This document shows positions 41,748 to 50,644 of a stretch of DNA of 64,000 nt, piece after piece. A program made the position numbers and the translations under genes. Positions within the stretch are counted from its first letter, which is position 1, and every line of letters starts with the position of its first letter. The stretch is from positions 172,011 to 236,010 of the forward strand of contig CAJTRE010000001.1 of NCBI GenBank assembly GCA_910578495.1, written 5' to 3'. The notes beneath the pieces were generated by a model. That model had not been told where the DNA came from. It worked only from the letters and a program-made list of their open reading frames with translations, and searched no databases. The stretch is from an uncultured Dorea sp. (GTDB lineage: Bacteria > Bacillota > Clostridia > Lachnospirales > Lachnospiraceae).

Positions 41748-43580
41748 ATGAGCAGATTAGAGCTTACTTCGCCTACAAGAGCAGACATCGTTATGGAAGA
41801 ACTCTATAAAGATTTAGAGCGAAGAATTGAATCAAGCCCTCCGGGGTTATGTCCTGTAGATATGGCCAGAGCATTTCTGGAGCTTTGTCACGCACAAACA
41901 TGTGGAAAATGTGTTCCGTGTCGTATCGGACTTGGACAGCTTACAAGCTTTATCGAGGATGTACTCGATGGAAGAGCAACAATGAAGACACTGGATATTA
42001 TGGAGCAGACAGCGCTTTCCATTATGGAATCAGCAGACTGTGCTATCGGTTATGAGGCGGCGCGCATGGTATACAGAGGATTAATCGGATATCGCGATGA
42101 TTATATAGAACATATTCAAAATGGACGTTGTACCTGTACATATCACCAACCGGTACCTTGTGTATCCTTATGTCCGGCACATGTAGATATTCCGGGGTAT
42201 GTGGCATTAGTCGGTGAGGGAAGATACGCAGATGCAATTCGTCTGATTCGCAAAGATAATCCATTCCCGACAACGTGTGGATTTATCTGTGAGCATCCAT
42301 GTGAGGCGAGATGCCGTAGAAATATGATGGATGACGCTATCAACATCCGGGGGCTTAAGAGAGTGGCAGCAGATTTTGCGGGAGAGGTCGATCCGCCGGC
42401 ATGTGCGCCAAGCACCGGTAAGAGAGTAGCAGTTCTCGGCGGAGGGCCGGGAGGACTGAGCGCAGCATATTATCTTCAGCTTATGGGACATCAGACGACA
42501 GTATATGAGATGCTTCCAAAACTTGGAGGAATGCTTCGCTATGGTATTCCGAACTATCGTCTTCCTAAAGATCGTTTGGAAGATGATGTGGACGCAATCC
42601 TCAAGACAGGTGTGGAAGTAAAACACGGTTTGAAGATTGGTCAGGATATCACGATCCAACAGCTTCAGAAAGAATATGACGCCGTACTTATTACTATTGG
42701 TGCAAGTACAGATAAGAAGCTTGGATTAGAAGGCGAGAATGCAGAGGGAATTTTCTCGGCAGTGCAGTTCCTTCGTAACGTAGGAAAGAATATTATTATG
42801 GATCTTACTGGCAAAGAGGTTGCAGTTATCGGAGGCGGTAATGTAACAATGGATGCTGTTCGTACTGCGAAACGTCTCGGAGCTAAGAAAGTAAGTGTTG
42901 TATACAGAAGAAGAATTGCGGATATGACAGCACTTCCTTCCGAGATTGAGGGAGCTATTGCAGAGGGTATTGAAGTACAGACATTGAAAGCACCATCTTC
43001 ACTGTCTGTTGATGAGAATAATCAGATTAAAGGTATCTATGTAACACCGCAGATGATCAGTTCTATTAAAGATGGACGCGCAAGCATCCGCTCAACCGGA
43101 GAAGAGGATGTGTTTATTCCATGTGATATATTGGTTGTTGCTATTGGGCAGAACATCGAGACGAAGCACTTTGAGGATTCCGGAATTCCGGTATCTCGCG
43201 GCAAGATTGTAGTAAAAAGCAACGGTTCTATTGAAAATATGCCGGGTGTGTTCGCCGGCGGAGACTGTGCAAGTGGTCCGGCTTCTGTTATTAAGGCGAT
43301 TGCAGCGGCGAAAGTTGCAGCGGCAAATATTGATGAATACCTTGGCTATCACCATCAGATTTCTTGTGATGTTGAGATTCCGGAGGCACATCTGGATGAT
43401 CGTACACCATGCGGCAGAGTAAATCTTACTGAGCGTGAGGCATGTGAGAGAGTCAAAGACTGGGAGGGCTGTGAGAACTGTATGACAGAGAAAGAAGCAA
43501 AGCAGGAGGCAAGCCGCTGCTTACGCTGTGATCATTTTGGATATGGAATCTTTAAAGGAGGCAGAGAGAAATTATGGTAA
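41748..43580 (+). CDS. NuoF-type/GltD-like flavoprotein, hydrogenase electron partner
   Basis: 610 residues, a hybrid. N-terminus: the NuoF [4Fe-4S] motif (CGKCVPCR, C52/C55/C58, with C98). Then a GltD-type cysteine region (C138, C142; C177, C181, C185, C189), an FAD Rossmann motif (VAVLGGGPGG, 228-237) and an NAD(P) motif (VAVIGGGNVT, 358-367), as in NADPH:ferredoxin-type SfrB/NfnB/GltD proteins. It ends in a further cysteine cluster (CENCMTEKEAKQEASRCLRC). Its stop overlaps the hydrogenase start by 7 bases, so it very probably passes electrons between NAD(P)H and that enzyme. Whether the complex bifurcates electrons cannot be told. Confidence 0.85.
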   Translation: MSRLELTSPTRADIVMEELYKDLERRIESSPPGLCPVDMARAFLELCHAQTCGKCVPCRIGLGQLTSFIEDVLDGRATMKTLDIMEQTALSIMESADCAIGYEAARMVYRGLIGYRDDYIEHIQNGRCTCTYHQPVPCVSLCPAHVDIPGYVALVGEGRYADAIRLIRKDNPFPTTCGFICEHPCEARCRRNMMDDAINIRGLKRVAADFAGEVDPPACAPSTGKRVAVLGGGPGGLSAAYYLQLMGHQTTVYEMLPKLGGMLRYGIPNYRLPKDRLEDDVDAILKTGVEVKHGLKIGQDITIQQLQKEYDAVLITIGASTDKKLGLEGENAEGIFSAVQFLRNVGKNIIMDLTGKEVAVIGGGNVTMDAVRTAKRLGAKKVSVVYRRRIADMTALPSEIEGAIAEGIEVQTLKAPSSLSVDENNQIKGIYVTPQMISSIKDGRASIRSTGEEDVFIPCDILVVAIGQNIETKHFEDSGIPVSRGKIVVKSNGSIENMPGVFAGGDCASGPASVIKAIAAAKVAAANIDEYLGYHHQISCDVEIPEAHLDDRTPCGRVNLTEREACERVKDWEGCENCMTEKEAKQEASRCLRCDHFGYGIFKGGREKLW

Positions 43581-45337
43581 ATTTTACAATTGACGGAAAA
43601 AACATAACTGTAGAAGATAACACCACGATTATGGAAGCTGCTGCTCAGAATGGGATTCCAATTCCACATCTCTGTTATCTGAAAGGGATTAACGAGATTG
43701 CAGCATGTCGTGTATGTGTCGTTGAGTTAGAGGGAAAAGACCGATTGATTACCGCTTGTAATAACGTGGCAAAAGAGGGGATGGTTATTTATACCAACAG
43801 CCCGAAAGTCAGAAAACACAGAAGAACGAATGTAGAGCTTATTCTTGCTCATCATAACTGTGAGTGTGTAACTTGCTCAAGAAGCGGTAATTGTGCGCTT
43901 CAGACAGTTGCGAATGATTTGAATATTATTGAAGTGCCATATAAACAGGTGATTGAGAAGAAACCTTGGAATCTGGAGTTTCCACTGATTAGAGATTCAT
44001 CCAAGTGTATCAAATGTATGCGTTGTATCCAGATTTGTGATAAGGTACAGGGCTTAAATGTATGGGACGTAGAAGGAACCGGATCAAGAACAACTGTTAA
44101 TGTGTCCGGTCACCGTAAAATTGAGGAAGCAGATTGTTCACTCTGCGGACAGTGTATTACCCATTGTCCGGTTGGCGCACTTCGCGAGCGTAACGATACA
44201 GAGAGAATTTGGGATGCGATTGCAGATCCAGAAAAGATTGTTGTAACACAGGTGGCTCCGGCTGTTCGTGCAGCATGGGGTGAAGAGCTTGGCATGAAAC
44301 CGGAAGAAGCAACGGTAGGCAAGATCTTGGATGCATTGAAAAAGATGGGAGCAGATTATGTGTTTGATACCGTATTTTCTGCGGATCTTACCATTATGGA
44401 AGAAGGAACAGAGTTTGTAAAGAGGTTTACTTCCGGAGAATTAAAAGACAGACCGATGTTTACTTCTTGTTGTCCAGGATGGCTTCGTTTCATCAAATCT
44501 CAGTATCCACATCTGGTAAAATATTTGTCTTCTGCAAAATCTCCGCAACAGATGTTTGGTGCGGTTATGAAAACATACTATGCAAAACAGCTAGGAGTAA
44601 GCCCGGAGAAGATATTTACAGTATCTGTGATGCCTTGTGTGGCGAAAAAAGGCGAGTGTGAGATGGATTTGTTCCATGAGGAATATGCGGGAAAAGATGT
44701 GGATGTAGTCATTACTACAAGAGAGCTTGTGAAGATGATACGTGCGGCACACATCAGTCCGGATATACTGGTAGACCGCGCAAGCGACAGCCCGATGAAA
44801 GCAGGAACCGGAGCAGGCATTATCTTTGGAGCAACCGGCGGTGTTATGGAGGCAGCTCTTCGAAGTGCATATTTCTTGATTAAGGGTGAGAATCCTCCGG
44901 TAGAAGCATTCAAATCTGTACGAGCAGAAGGATTTAATGAGAATAACGGTGTGCAGGAAGCAACATTCCACATTGATGACATTGCAGTGAGAACTGCTGT
45001 AGTGAGTGGACTTGGTAATACACGAGTACTTCTTGACCGTATTGAGCGCGGAGAAGTTCAGTATGACTTCGTAGAAGTTATGGCATGTCCGGGCGGCTGT
45101 GTAGGCGGCGGTGGTCAGCCGATTCATGACGGAGAAGAGCTTGCATTTGAAAGAGGAAAGAATCTATATTATCTGGATGAGAATGCGGATCTTCGGTATT
45201 CACATGAGAATGCGGACGTTAAAGAGATGTATGACGTATACTTTGGAGAACCAAATGGACGTCTGGCGCATAGATTGTTACATACAGATCATGCGGCGAG
45301 CGCTGAAGAGTATGGTATCGGATATAAGAATTATTAA
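43574..45337 (+). CDS. [FeFe] hydrogenase catalytic subunit
   Basis: 587 residues. In order: [2Fe-2S] domain (C34, C45, C48, C62), His-Cys3 [4Fe-4S] site (H94, C98, C101, C107), two [4Fe-4S] clusters (CIKCMRCIQIC 145-155; CSLCGQCITHC 188-198), then the H-cluster domain with TSCCPGW (297-303), MPCVAKKGE (353-361) and EVMACPGGCVGGGG (501 on). All catalytic residues, including the proton-relay cysteine, are present. It makes H2 or oxidises it. Maturases HydEFG must be elsewhere. Coupled translationally to the flavoprotein gene upstream. Confidence 0.95.
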   Translation: MVNFTIDGKNITVEDNTTIMEAAAQNGIPIPHLCYLKGINEIAACRVCVVELEGKDRLITACNNVAKEGMVIYTNSPKVRKHRRTNVELILAHHNCECVTCSRSGNCALQTVANDLNIIEVPYKQVIEKKPWNLEFPLIRDSSKCIKCMRCIQICDKVQGLNVWDVEGTGSRTTVNVSGHRKIEEADCSLCGQCITHCPVGALRERNDTERIWDAIADPEKIVVTQVAPAVRAAWGEELGMKPEEATVGKILDALKKMGADYVFDTVFSADLTIMEEGTEFVKRFTSGELKDRPMFTSCCPGWLRFIKSQYPHLVKYLSSAKSPQQMFGAVMKTYYAKQLGVSPEKIFTVSVMPCVAKKGECEMDLFHEEYAGKDVDVVITTRELVKMIRAAHISPDILVDRASDSPMKAGTGAGIIFGATGGVMEAALRSAYFLIKGENPPVEAFKSVRAEGFNENNGVQEATFHIDDIAVRTAVVSGLGNTRVLLDRIERGEVQYDFVEVMACPGGCVGGGGQPIHDGEELAFERGKNLYYLDENADLRYSHENADVKEMYDVYFGEPNGRLAHRLLHTDHAASAEEYGIGYKNY

Positions 45338-45345
45338 AGTATTTA

Positions 45346-45378
45346 AGCGGAGTGGGCGGACGTCCTGCTCCGTTTTAT
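45346..45378 (+). terminator. Terminator after the hydrogenase operon
   Basis: CGGAG (45348-45352) pairs with CTCCG (45368-45372), with an inner GG/CC, and is followed by TTTTATAA. Confidence 0.65.
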
Positions 45379-45430
45379 AATGTATCAAAAAATGTAATAC
45401 CAATATAAAAAAACGTATGAAAGATTCCTA

Positions 45431-45459
45431 TTGACAATACTGGAAATGTGTCCTAATCT
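45431..45459 (+). promoter_or_regulatory. Promoter of the ThrE-like gene
   Basis: TTGACA (45431-45436), 17-base spacer, TAATCT (45454-45459). An ATGTAATACCAATAT sequence at 45392-45406, 24 bases upstream, has the T-N11-A form of the boxes near putP but a different right half. Confidence 0.55.
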
Positions 45460-45528
45460 AATATCTTGTGAGTAGAGAAATTATGTACGATAAGGAGAAA
45501 CAGCTCAGGCTAAATGGAGGAATGACAG

Positions 45529-46764
45529 ATGGATTATAATAAGATTGTGCAGGGGATTCTAGATATTGGAGAAGCAATGCTCATAAGCGGGGCAGAGAAC
45601 TTCCGAATTGAGGACAGTATATATAGAATGTGCAGAAGTTACGGTTTCAAAAAGTATGATGCTTTCGTAATACCGACAAATCTTCAGATTACCGTAGAGA
45701 CGCCGGAGGGAGAGATCATAACCCAGATACGTCATATTGAGAATGCAGATTTTGATTTCGACCAATTGGACTACATGAACAATCTGTGCAGGCATGTATG
45801 TGAAGATACGCCGGCTGCGGCAGAACTTCATGAAAGATTTCTGGAAGTAAAAGGACGTCCGCCGCAGCGGAAAATAACCAGATATTTTGCGGCAGTGATG
45901 GGAGGAACCGGATTTGCTGTGTTCTTCGGCAGTAATTTTACAGACGCAATTGTTGCGATAATTGTATCCTTGATGATTGTAGTTGTTGGAAAATGGCTGA
46001 GTAAAAGAGAAGGTAATTTATTTATCTATAATACGATACTCTCTTTCCTATCAGAAATGATTATTGTTCTGGCAACTAGAAACGGTCTTGGGGCTCACCC
46101 GGAGCGAATCATGATAGGTATTGTCATGCTTTTGATTAGTGGACTTAGTACGACAAACGGTATTCGCGAGATCTTGCAGAAAGATTATATTTCCGGATTT
46201 ATTAACATTATGAATTCCATTTTGGGAGCGGCGGGAATTGCTGTAGGAACAGGTCTTGCCATGATGCTGATGGATGACTTTAATGCAGAAGGGTTTATTC
46301 TGAACCACAGTATTCCGATACAGCTTATTTCTTGTACGATAGCCTGTGTAGGTTTTGCATTCTGGTTTCAGATTCGCGGCAGACAGGTGATTTATTCCGG
46401 AATCGGAGCATTCTTTACTTGGGGAATTTATCTGATTGTAATGGAAATTAAACCAAGCAATTTCCTGGCGACTCTGGTAGCGGCAATATTTGTGGCGTTT
46501 TATGCATTTTGTATGTCTCGTATTAATAAAGCGCCGTCTACTATTTTTTTGACAGCTTCTGTGTTTCCGCTTATTCCGGGACCGAATCTGTATTATATGA
46601 TGTATGGATGTTTAACCAAAGATGTTGCTATGGCGGTTAGTGAGACACTTATTCTGATTGTTACTTGTCTTGCGATTGCATTTGCGTTCAATATTGTGGA
46701 TATAGCATCCAGAGGTATTATGCGGGCAAGAAAACATGATTATAGAATCGGAAAGCATTCATAG
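45529..46764 (+). CDS. ThrE-type threonine/serine exporter family membrane protein
   Basis: 411 residues. N-terminal soluble ThrE domain (residues 1-115: DIGEAMLISGAENFRIEDSI; YDAFVIPTNLQITV), then about ten membrane segments comprising the rest of ThrE and the smaller ThrE_2 part, here fused in one chain rather than split into two genes. The family exports threonine, serine or small organic acids; substrate here is inferred only. GGAGG is 8 bases before the ATG. Confidence 0.82.
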   Translation: MDYNKIVQGILDIGEAMLISGAENFRIEDSIYRMCRSYGFKKYDAFVIPTNLQITVETPEGEIITQIRHIENADFDFDQLDYMNNLCRHVCEDTPAAAELHERFLEVKGRPPQRKITRYFAAVMGGTGFAVFFGSNFTDAIVAIIVSLMIVVVGKWLSKREGNLFIYNTILSFLSEMIIVLATRNGLGAHPERIMIGIVMLLISGLSTTNGIREILQKDYISGFINIMNSILGAAGIAVGTGLAMMLMDDFNAEGFILNHSIPIQLISCTIACVGFAFWFQIRGRQVIYSGIGAFFTWGIYLIVMEIKPSNFLATLVAAIFVAFYAFCMSRINKAPSTIFLTASVFPLIPGPNLYYMMYGCLTKDVAMAVSETLILIVTCLAIAFAFNIVDIASRGIMRARKHDYRIGKHS

Positions 46765-46809
46765 AAGTATTCAGAAACTTATGACTAATGTATGGTAAAT
46801 GACAAAACA

Positions 46810-46855
46810 AAAACTGCTATGTAAAAGGTTCATCTGATTGCATGGCAGTTTTCTT
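46810..46855 (+). terminator. Terminator after the ThrE-like gene
   Basis: AAACTGCTATG and CATGGCAGTTTT form a stem with a long loop, followed by TTCTTTT. Confidence 0.7.
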
Positions 46856-46884
46856 TTCAGGGATTAGTATTCGGAGGTGGCAAG

Positions 46885-47670
46885 ATGAAAAAGATTATCG
46901 TTATTGGGTGTCCCGGTGCAGGTAAGAGTACCTTTGCAAGACGGCTTCGTGATGAGACAGGTTTTCCTCTGTATTATCTTGATTTGATCTGGCATAAGCC
47001 GGATAGAACAAATATTACTCGTCATGAGTTTGATTTAAAGTTATTGGAGATCATAAAAACGGATAAATGGATTATTGACGGCAATTATGGAAGAACGCTT
47101 GAAATGCGTTTAATAGAATGCGATACAGTATTTCTTTTGGATTTGCCTCTGCCTGTTTGCCTTGCAGGTGCAGAGACACGTATAGGTACCGAGAGAGAGG
47201 ACATGCCTTGGAAGGAAGATAGATTGGATGATGAATTTCGAGAGTTTATCATTAATTTTTCGAGGGATGAAATGCCTCATGTGTATGAACTGCTAAGAAA
47301 ATACAAGGATAAGAATATTATTGTATTTAATTCGCGAGAGGAAGTTAATAACTATAATATTTCAAAAATGAAAAGGAGAATGACAATGACTGATAAGGTA
47401 TATAAATTCAAATCTAAAATTCATGCTTCTATGCAAAAGGGTGGGGCATATATTGAATTTCCATATGATATCCGTCAAGAATTTGGAAAAGGAAGAGTAA
47501 AAGTTCATGTGACATTTGACGGCATTCCGTATGATGGAAGTATTGTGAATATGGGGGTGAAAAATCCAGATGGAAGTATCTGTTATATCATAGGAATGTT
47601 GAAATCCATTCGTGAGCAGTTAGGAAAGTCTGATGGAGATGAAGTGGAAGTTACTGTATGTGAAAGATAA
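46885..47670 (+). CDS. P-loop kinase (topology-modulation-like) fused to DUF1905
   Basis: 261 residues in two parts. Residues 1-165: small P-loop NTPase of the adenylate-kinase/FlaR-like group, with VIGCPGAGKST (6-16), DLIWHKPDR and IIDGNYGRTLEMRL. Residues 168-261: a complete DUF1905 domain (YKFKSKIHASMQKGGAYIEFP; VKVHVTFDGIPYDGSIV). The joint contains an in-frame AAGGAG (47373-47378) 7 bases before ATG 47386, so DUF1905 may also be made alone. The fusion could be a recent loss of a stop between two genes or a functional pair. No function is known for either part. Confidence 0.75.
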   Translation: MKKIIVIGCPGAGKSTFARRLRDETGFPLYYLDLIWHKPDRTNITRHEFDLKLLEIIKTDKWIIDGNYGRTLEMRLIECDTVFLLDLPLPVCLAGAETRIGTEREDMPWKEDRLDDEFREFIINFSRDEMPHVYELLRKYKDKNIIVFNSREEVNNYNISKMKRRMTMTDKVYKFKSKIHASMQKGGAYIEFPYDIRQEFGKGRVKVHVTFDGIPYDGSIVNMGVKNPDGSICYIIGMLKSIREQLGKSDGDEVEVTVCER

Positions 47671-47796
47671 TTGATGGTTTTTCAAAGAGAGGGTATATTA
47701 GAAGAGATTAGAACAGATATATTAGATCAATATCACGAATTACAGAAAACTTACCCGAAATAAAATTGCTAAATGAAAGAGAAAGGCGGTTTTTCG

Positions 47797-50550
47797 ATGA
47801 GTGAACAATCAGAGAAAACACCAAAACATTATATATGCACAGGTATTCTGGCTCATGTGGATGCAGGAAAGACGACGTTGTCCGAGAGTATTTTGTATCT
47901 TACAGGGCAAGTGAGGAAACTTGGCAGAGTGGATCATAAGGATGCCTTTTTAGATCATAATGAGTTGGAGCGCAGCCGGGGGATTACTATTTTTTCCAAG
48001 CAGGCAGTTTTCAATCTTGGAGATACGAGAGTAACCCTTCTTGATACGCCGGGGCATGTGGATTTCTCGGCGGAGATGGAGCGTACTTTGCAGGTGCTTG
48101 ATTATGCGATTCTTGTAATTAACGGCGCTGACGGTGTGCAGGGACATACGAGAACCCTTTGGAATTTGTTGGAACGCTATGGGATTCCGGTATTTTTGTT
48201 TGTCAATAAGATGGATCAGGCAGGTACAGACCGAGGATGTCTGCTGGAAGAATTAAAGAATACATTGGATGATTCGATTATAGCATTTGACGAGGGGGAA
48301 GTTTCTGAGAGTCAGGAAGTTTTCTTTGAAAATATTGCTATGTGCGAGGAAGCAGTGTTAGAGAAGTATGTTGAGACGGGAGCAGTGGAGGAAAGAGAGA
48401 TTGTCCGTTTAGTTGCTGAAAGAAAGGTATTTCCCTGCTATTTTGGTTCGGCGTTAAAGGTAGAGGGTGTGCAGGAGTTCTTGGACGGAATTAAACGTTA
48501 TACCGCGCAGAGGAATGACGGAAAACAAGGTTTTTATAGAGAGGATAAACCTTTTGGCGCAAAAGTATATAAGATTTCTCGTGACGCACAGGGAAATCGT
48601 TTGACACATATGAAGATTACCAGTGGGATATTGAAAGTAAAAGACATTCTGGGTGATGCGCTGGATGCGTCTGAACGATGGGAAGAGAAAGTGAATCAAA
48701 TCCGTATTTATTCTGGGGAGAAATTTGAGACAGTGCCAGAAGCGAAAGCCGGAATCATCTGTGTGGCGACAGGGCTTAGTTATACGTATCCGGGAGAGGG
48801 GCTTGGTGTAGAGAAAAAGTCAAAGTCTCCGATGTTAGAACCCGTTCTGAATTATCAAGTGCAGCTGGCGGAGGGAATTGATGTGCATACTATGCTTCGG
48901 AATCTCAGGCTTCTGGAGGAAGAAGATCCGATGCTTCGGATTGTATGGGAAGAAGAATTGGGAGAAATCCATGCAAGGCTTATGGGAGAAGTGCAGATTG
49001 AAATTTTGCGCAGTCTGATCAGGGAGCGATTCGGGATAGAGGTTGCTTTTGGAGCTGGAAATATCGTATATAAAGAGACGATCAAAAATACAGTGGAGGG
49101 TGTTGGACATTTTGAACCTCTCCGTCATTATGCGGAAGTACATCTTCTGATGGAGCCGGGGAGACCGGGAAGTGGTCTGGAATTTGATACCATATGCAGT
49201 GAAGATATGTTAGACGGGAACTGGCAGAGATTGATTCTAACGCACTTAAATGAAAAGATGCACAGAGGTGTATTGACAGGCGCCGCCATTACGGATATGA
49301 AGATTGTGCTTGCAGCAGGACGGGCACACCTGAAACATACGGAGGGTGGAGATTTCCGGCAAGCTACATATCGTGCGGTGCGTCAGGGATTAATGCAGGC
49401 GGAAAGTGTATTGTTAGAACCGTATTATGAATTTCGCTTAGAGATACCGTCAGATGCGGTTGGACGTGCCCTTTCGGATGTTCAGCGGATGTATGGCGAT
49501 TTCCAGCCGCCTCAGATAGAGGGGGATGTGGCTGTTTTGACTGGAAAAGCTCCTGTTTCCTGTATGAGAGATTATCAGACAGAGGTTGCGGGTTATACAA
49601 AAGGACAGGGAAGAATTTCTCTTGTGTTCGGAGGATATGAACCTTGCCATAATACAGAGGATGTATTGGAAGAGATAGGCTATGAGCCGGAAAATGATTT
49701 GGAGCATCCGACAGGTTCGGTGTTTTGTGCGCATGGTGCAGGATTCTATGTACCATGGAAGGAAGTGCCGGATTATATGCACATTGAGAGCCAGTTAAAA
49801 CGGTTAGAAAGGGAAAAGCAGGAAGCTGCTAAAAGAAGCAATGGTACAAGGAATATTAGCAGCCGTAATTGTGCTGTGAATAGTAGGAGCAGGGCATTTG
49901 TGGAGGAAGATAAAGAATTGGAAGAAATCTTCATTCGTACGTATGGGAAAGTGGAGAGGAAGAATCCGCCTGCCTCCAGAACTGTAACGGCGCAGCCTCA
50001 GAAACAGCGAGCAGAAAAGGAAATCTTACCGGAATATTTTCTCGTTGATGGTTACAATATTATTTTTGCATGGGAAGAGTTGAAAGAGCTGGCGAAAGAG
50101 AATATTGAGGCGGCCAGAAATAAATTGATGGATATTTTGTGTAACTATCAAGGTTATAAGAAGTGTACAGTGATTCTAGTATTTGATGCGTATAAGGTAG
50201 AGGGAGCATGGATTGAGATCCAGAAGTATCATAATATTCACGTGGTATATACGAAAGAGAAAGAAACGGCGGATCAGTATATTGAGAAAGTCGTTCATCA
50301 GATTGGACGAAAATACCATGTCACAGTGGCGACGTCTGACGGTGTAGAGCAAGTGATTGTTGTGGGGCAGGGAGCAAATTTGATTTCCGCAAGGGAATTG
50401 GAAGAGGAAGTTGAATTGATAAAACGTGAGATTCAGGAGGAATATTTGGAGAAACGCACGAGAGGGAAAAATTATCTTTTTGATCATATGGATGAAGAAT
50501 TATCAGAGCGGATGGAGCGCATTCGTATGGGCGAAGAAGAACCATGGTAG
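47797..50550 (+). CDS. TetM-like translational GTPase fused to a Rae1/YacP-like NYN nuclease domain
   Basis: 917 residues. Residues 11-640: EF-G/TetM-type GTPase with G1 AHVDAGKTT (19-27), ERSRGITI switch I, DTPGHVDF, NKMD, and domains II-V. At the domain IV tip, the tetracycline-protection loop (SPVST in TetM) is not present; KHTEGGDFRQ stands there, so drug protection is doubtful. Residues about 650-740: charged linker. Residues 745-895: NYN/PIN-like domain of the YacP/Rae1 type (FLVDGYNIIFAW with D751 and N754; ILVFDAYKVEG D797; ADQYI D826; ATSDGVEQ D848). B. subtilis Rae1 cuts mRNA in the ribosomal A site. ATG 47797 follows AAAGGCGG; ATG 47773 is an alternative. Single gene. Confidence 0.85.
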   Translation: MSEQSEKTPKHYICTGILAHVDAGKTTLSESILYLTGQVRKLGRVDHKDAFLDHNELERSRGITIFSKQAVFNLGDTRVTLLDTPGHVDFSAEMERTLQVLDYAILVINGADGVQGHTRTLWNLLERYGIPVFLFVNKMDQAGTDRGCLLEELKNTLDDSIIAFDEGEVSESQEVFFENIAMCEEAVLEKYVETGAVEEREIVRLVAERKVFPCYFGSALKVEGVQEFLDGIKRYTAQRNDGKQGFYREDKPFGAKVYKISRDAQGNRLTHMKITSGILKVKDILGDALDASERWEEKVNQIRIYSGEKFETVPEAKAGIICVATGLSYTYPGEGLGVEKKSKSPMLEPVLNYQVQLAEGIDVHTMLRNLRLLEEEDPMLRIVWEEELGEIHARLMGEVQIEILRSLIRERFGIEVAFGAGNIVYKETIKNTVEGVGHFEPLRHYAEVHLLMEPGRPGSGLEFDTICSEDMLDGNWQRLILTHLNEKMHRGVLTGAAITDMKIVLAAGRAHLKHTEGGDFRQATYRAVRQGLMQAESVLLEPYYEFRLEIPSDAVGRALSDVQRMYGDFQPPQIEGDVAVLTGKAPVSCMRDYQTEVAGYTKGQGRISLVFGGYEPCHNTEDVLEEIGYEPENDLEHPTGSVFCAHGAGFYVPWKEVPDYMHIESQLKRLEREKQEAAKRSNGTRNISSRNCAVNSRSRAFVEEDKELEEIFIRTYGKVERKNPPASRTVTAQPQKQRAEKEILPEYFLVDGYNIIFAWEELKELAKENIEAARNKLMDILCNYQGYKKCTVILVFDAYKVEGAWIEIQKYHNIHVVYTKEKETADQYIEKVVHQIGRKYHVTVATSDGVEQVIVVGQGANLISARELEEEVELIKREIQEEYLEKRTRGKNYLFDHMDEELSERMERIRMGEEEPW

Positions 50551-50585
50551 AGATTGTGATATTATTCGAAAGGTAATTTATGAAG

Positions 50586-50620
50586 AAAAAGCGGTTATGC
50601 GAAAACGCATAACCACTTTT
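50586..50620. terminator. Bidirectional terminator between convergent genes
   Basis: GGTTATGCG (50593-50601) pairs with CGCATAACC (50606-50614) around AAAA; flanked by AAAAA and TTTT. Confidence 0.85.
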
Positions 50621-50644
50621 ATGTAGGTGTAAATAGTTGTTTGA

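Noticed and set aside
47671..47763. Mini-frame of about 30 codons between the kinase-DUF1905 gene and the GTPase gene
   Set aside because: No ribosome site; FQREGILEEIRTDILDQYHE could be a fragment of a lost gene, but it is too short to support.
47797..50550. Call as a tetracycline-resistance gene
   Set aside because: The TetM drug-contact loop is not conserved, and a nuclease-like domain is fused at the C-terminus.
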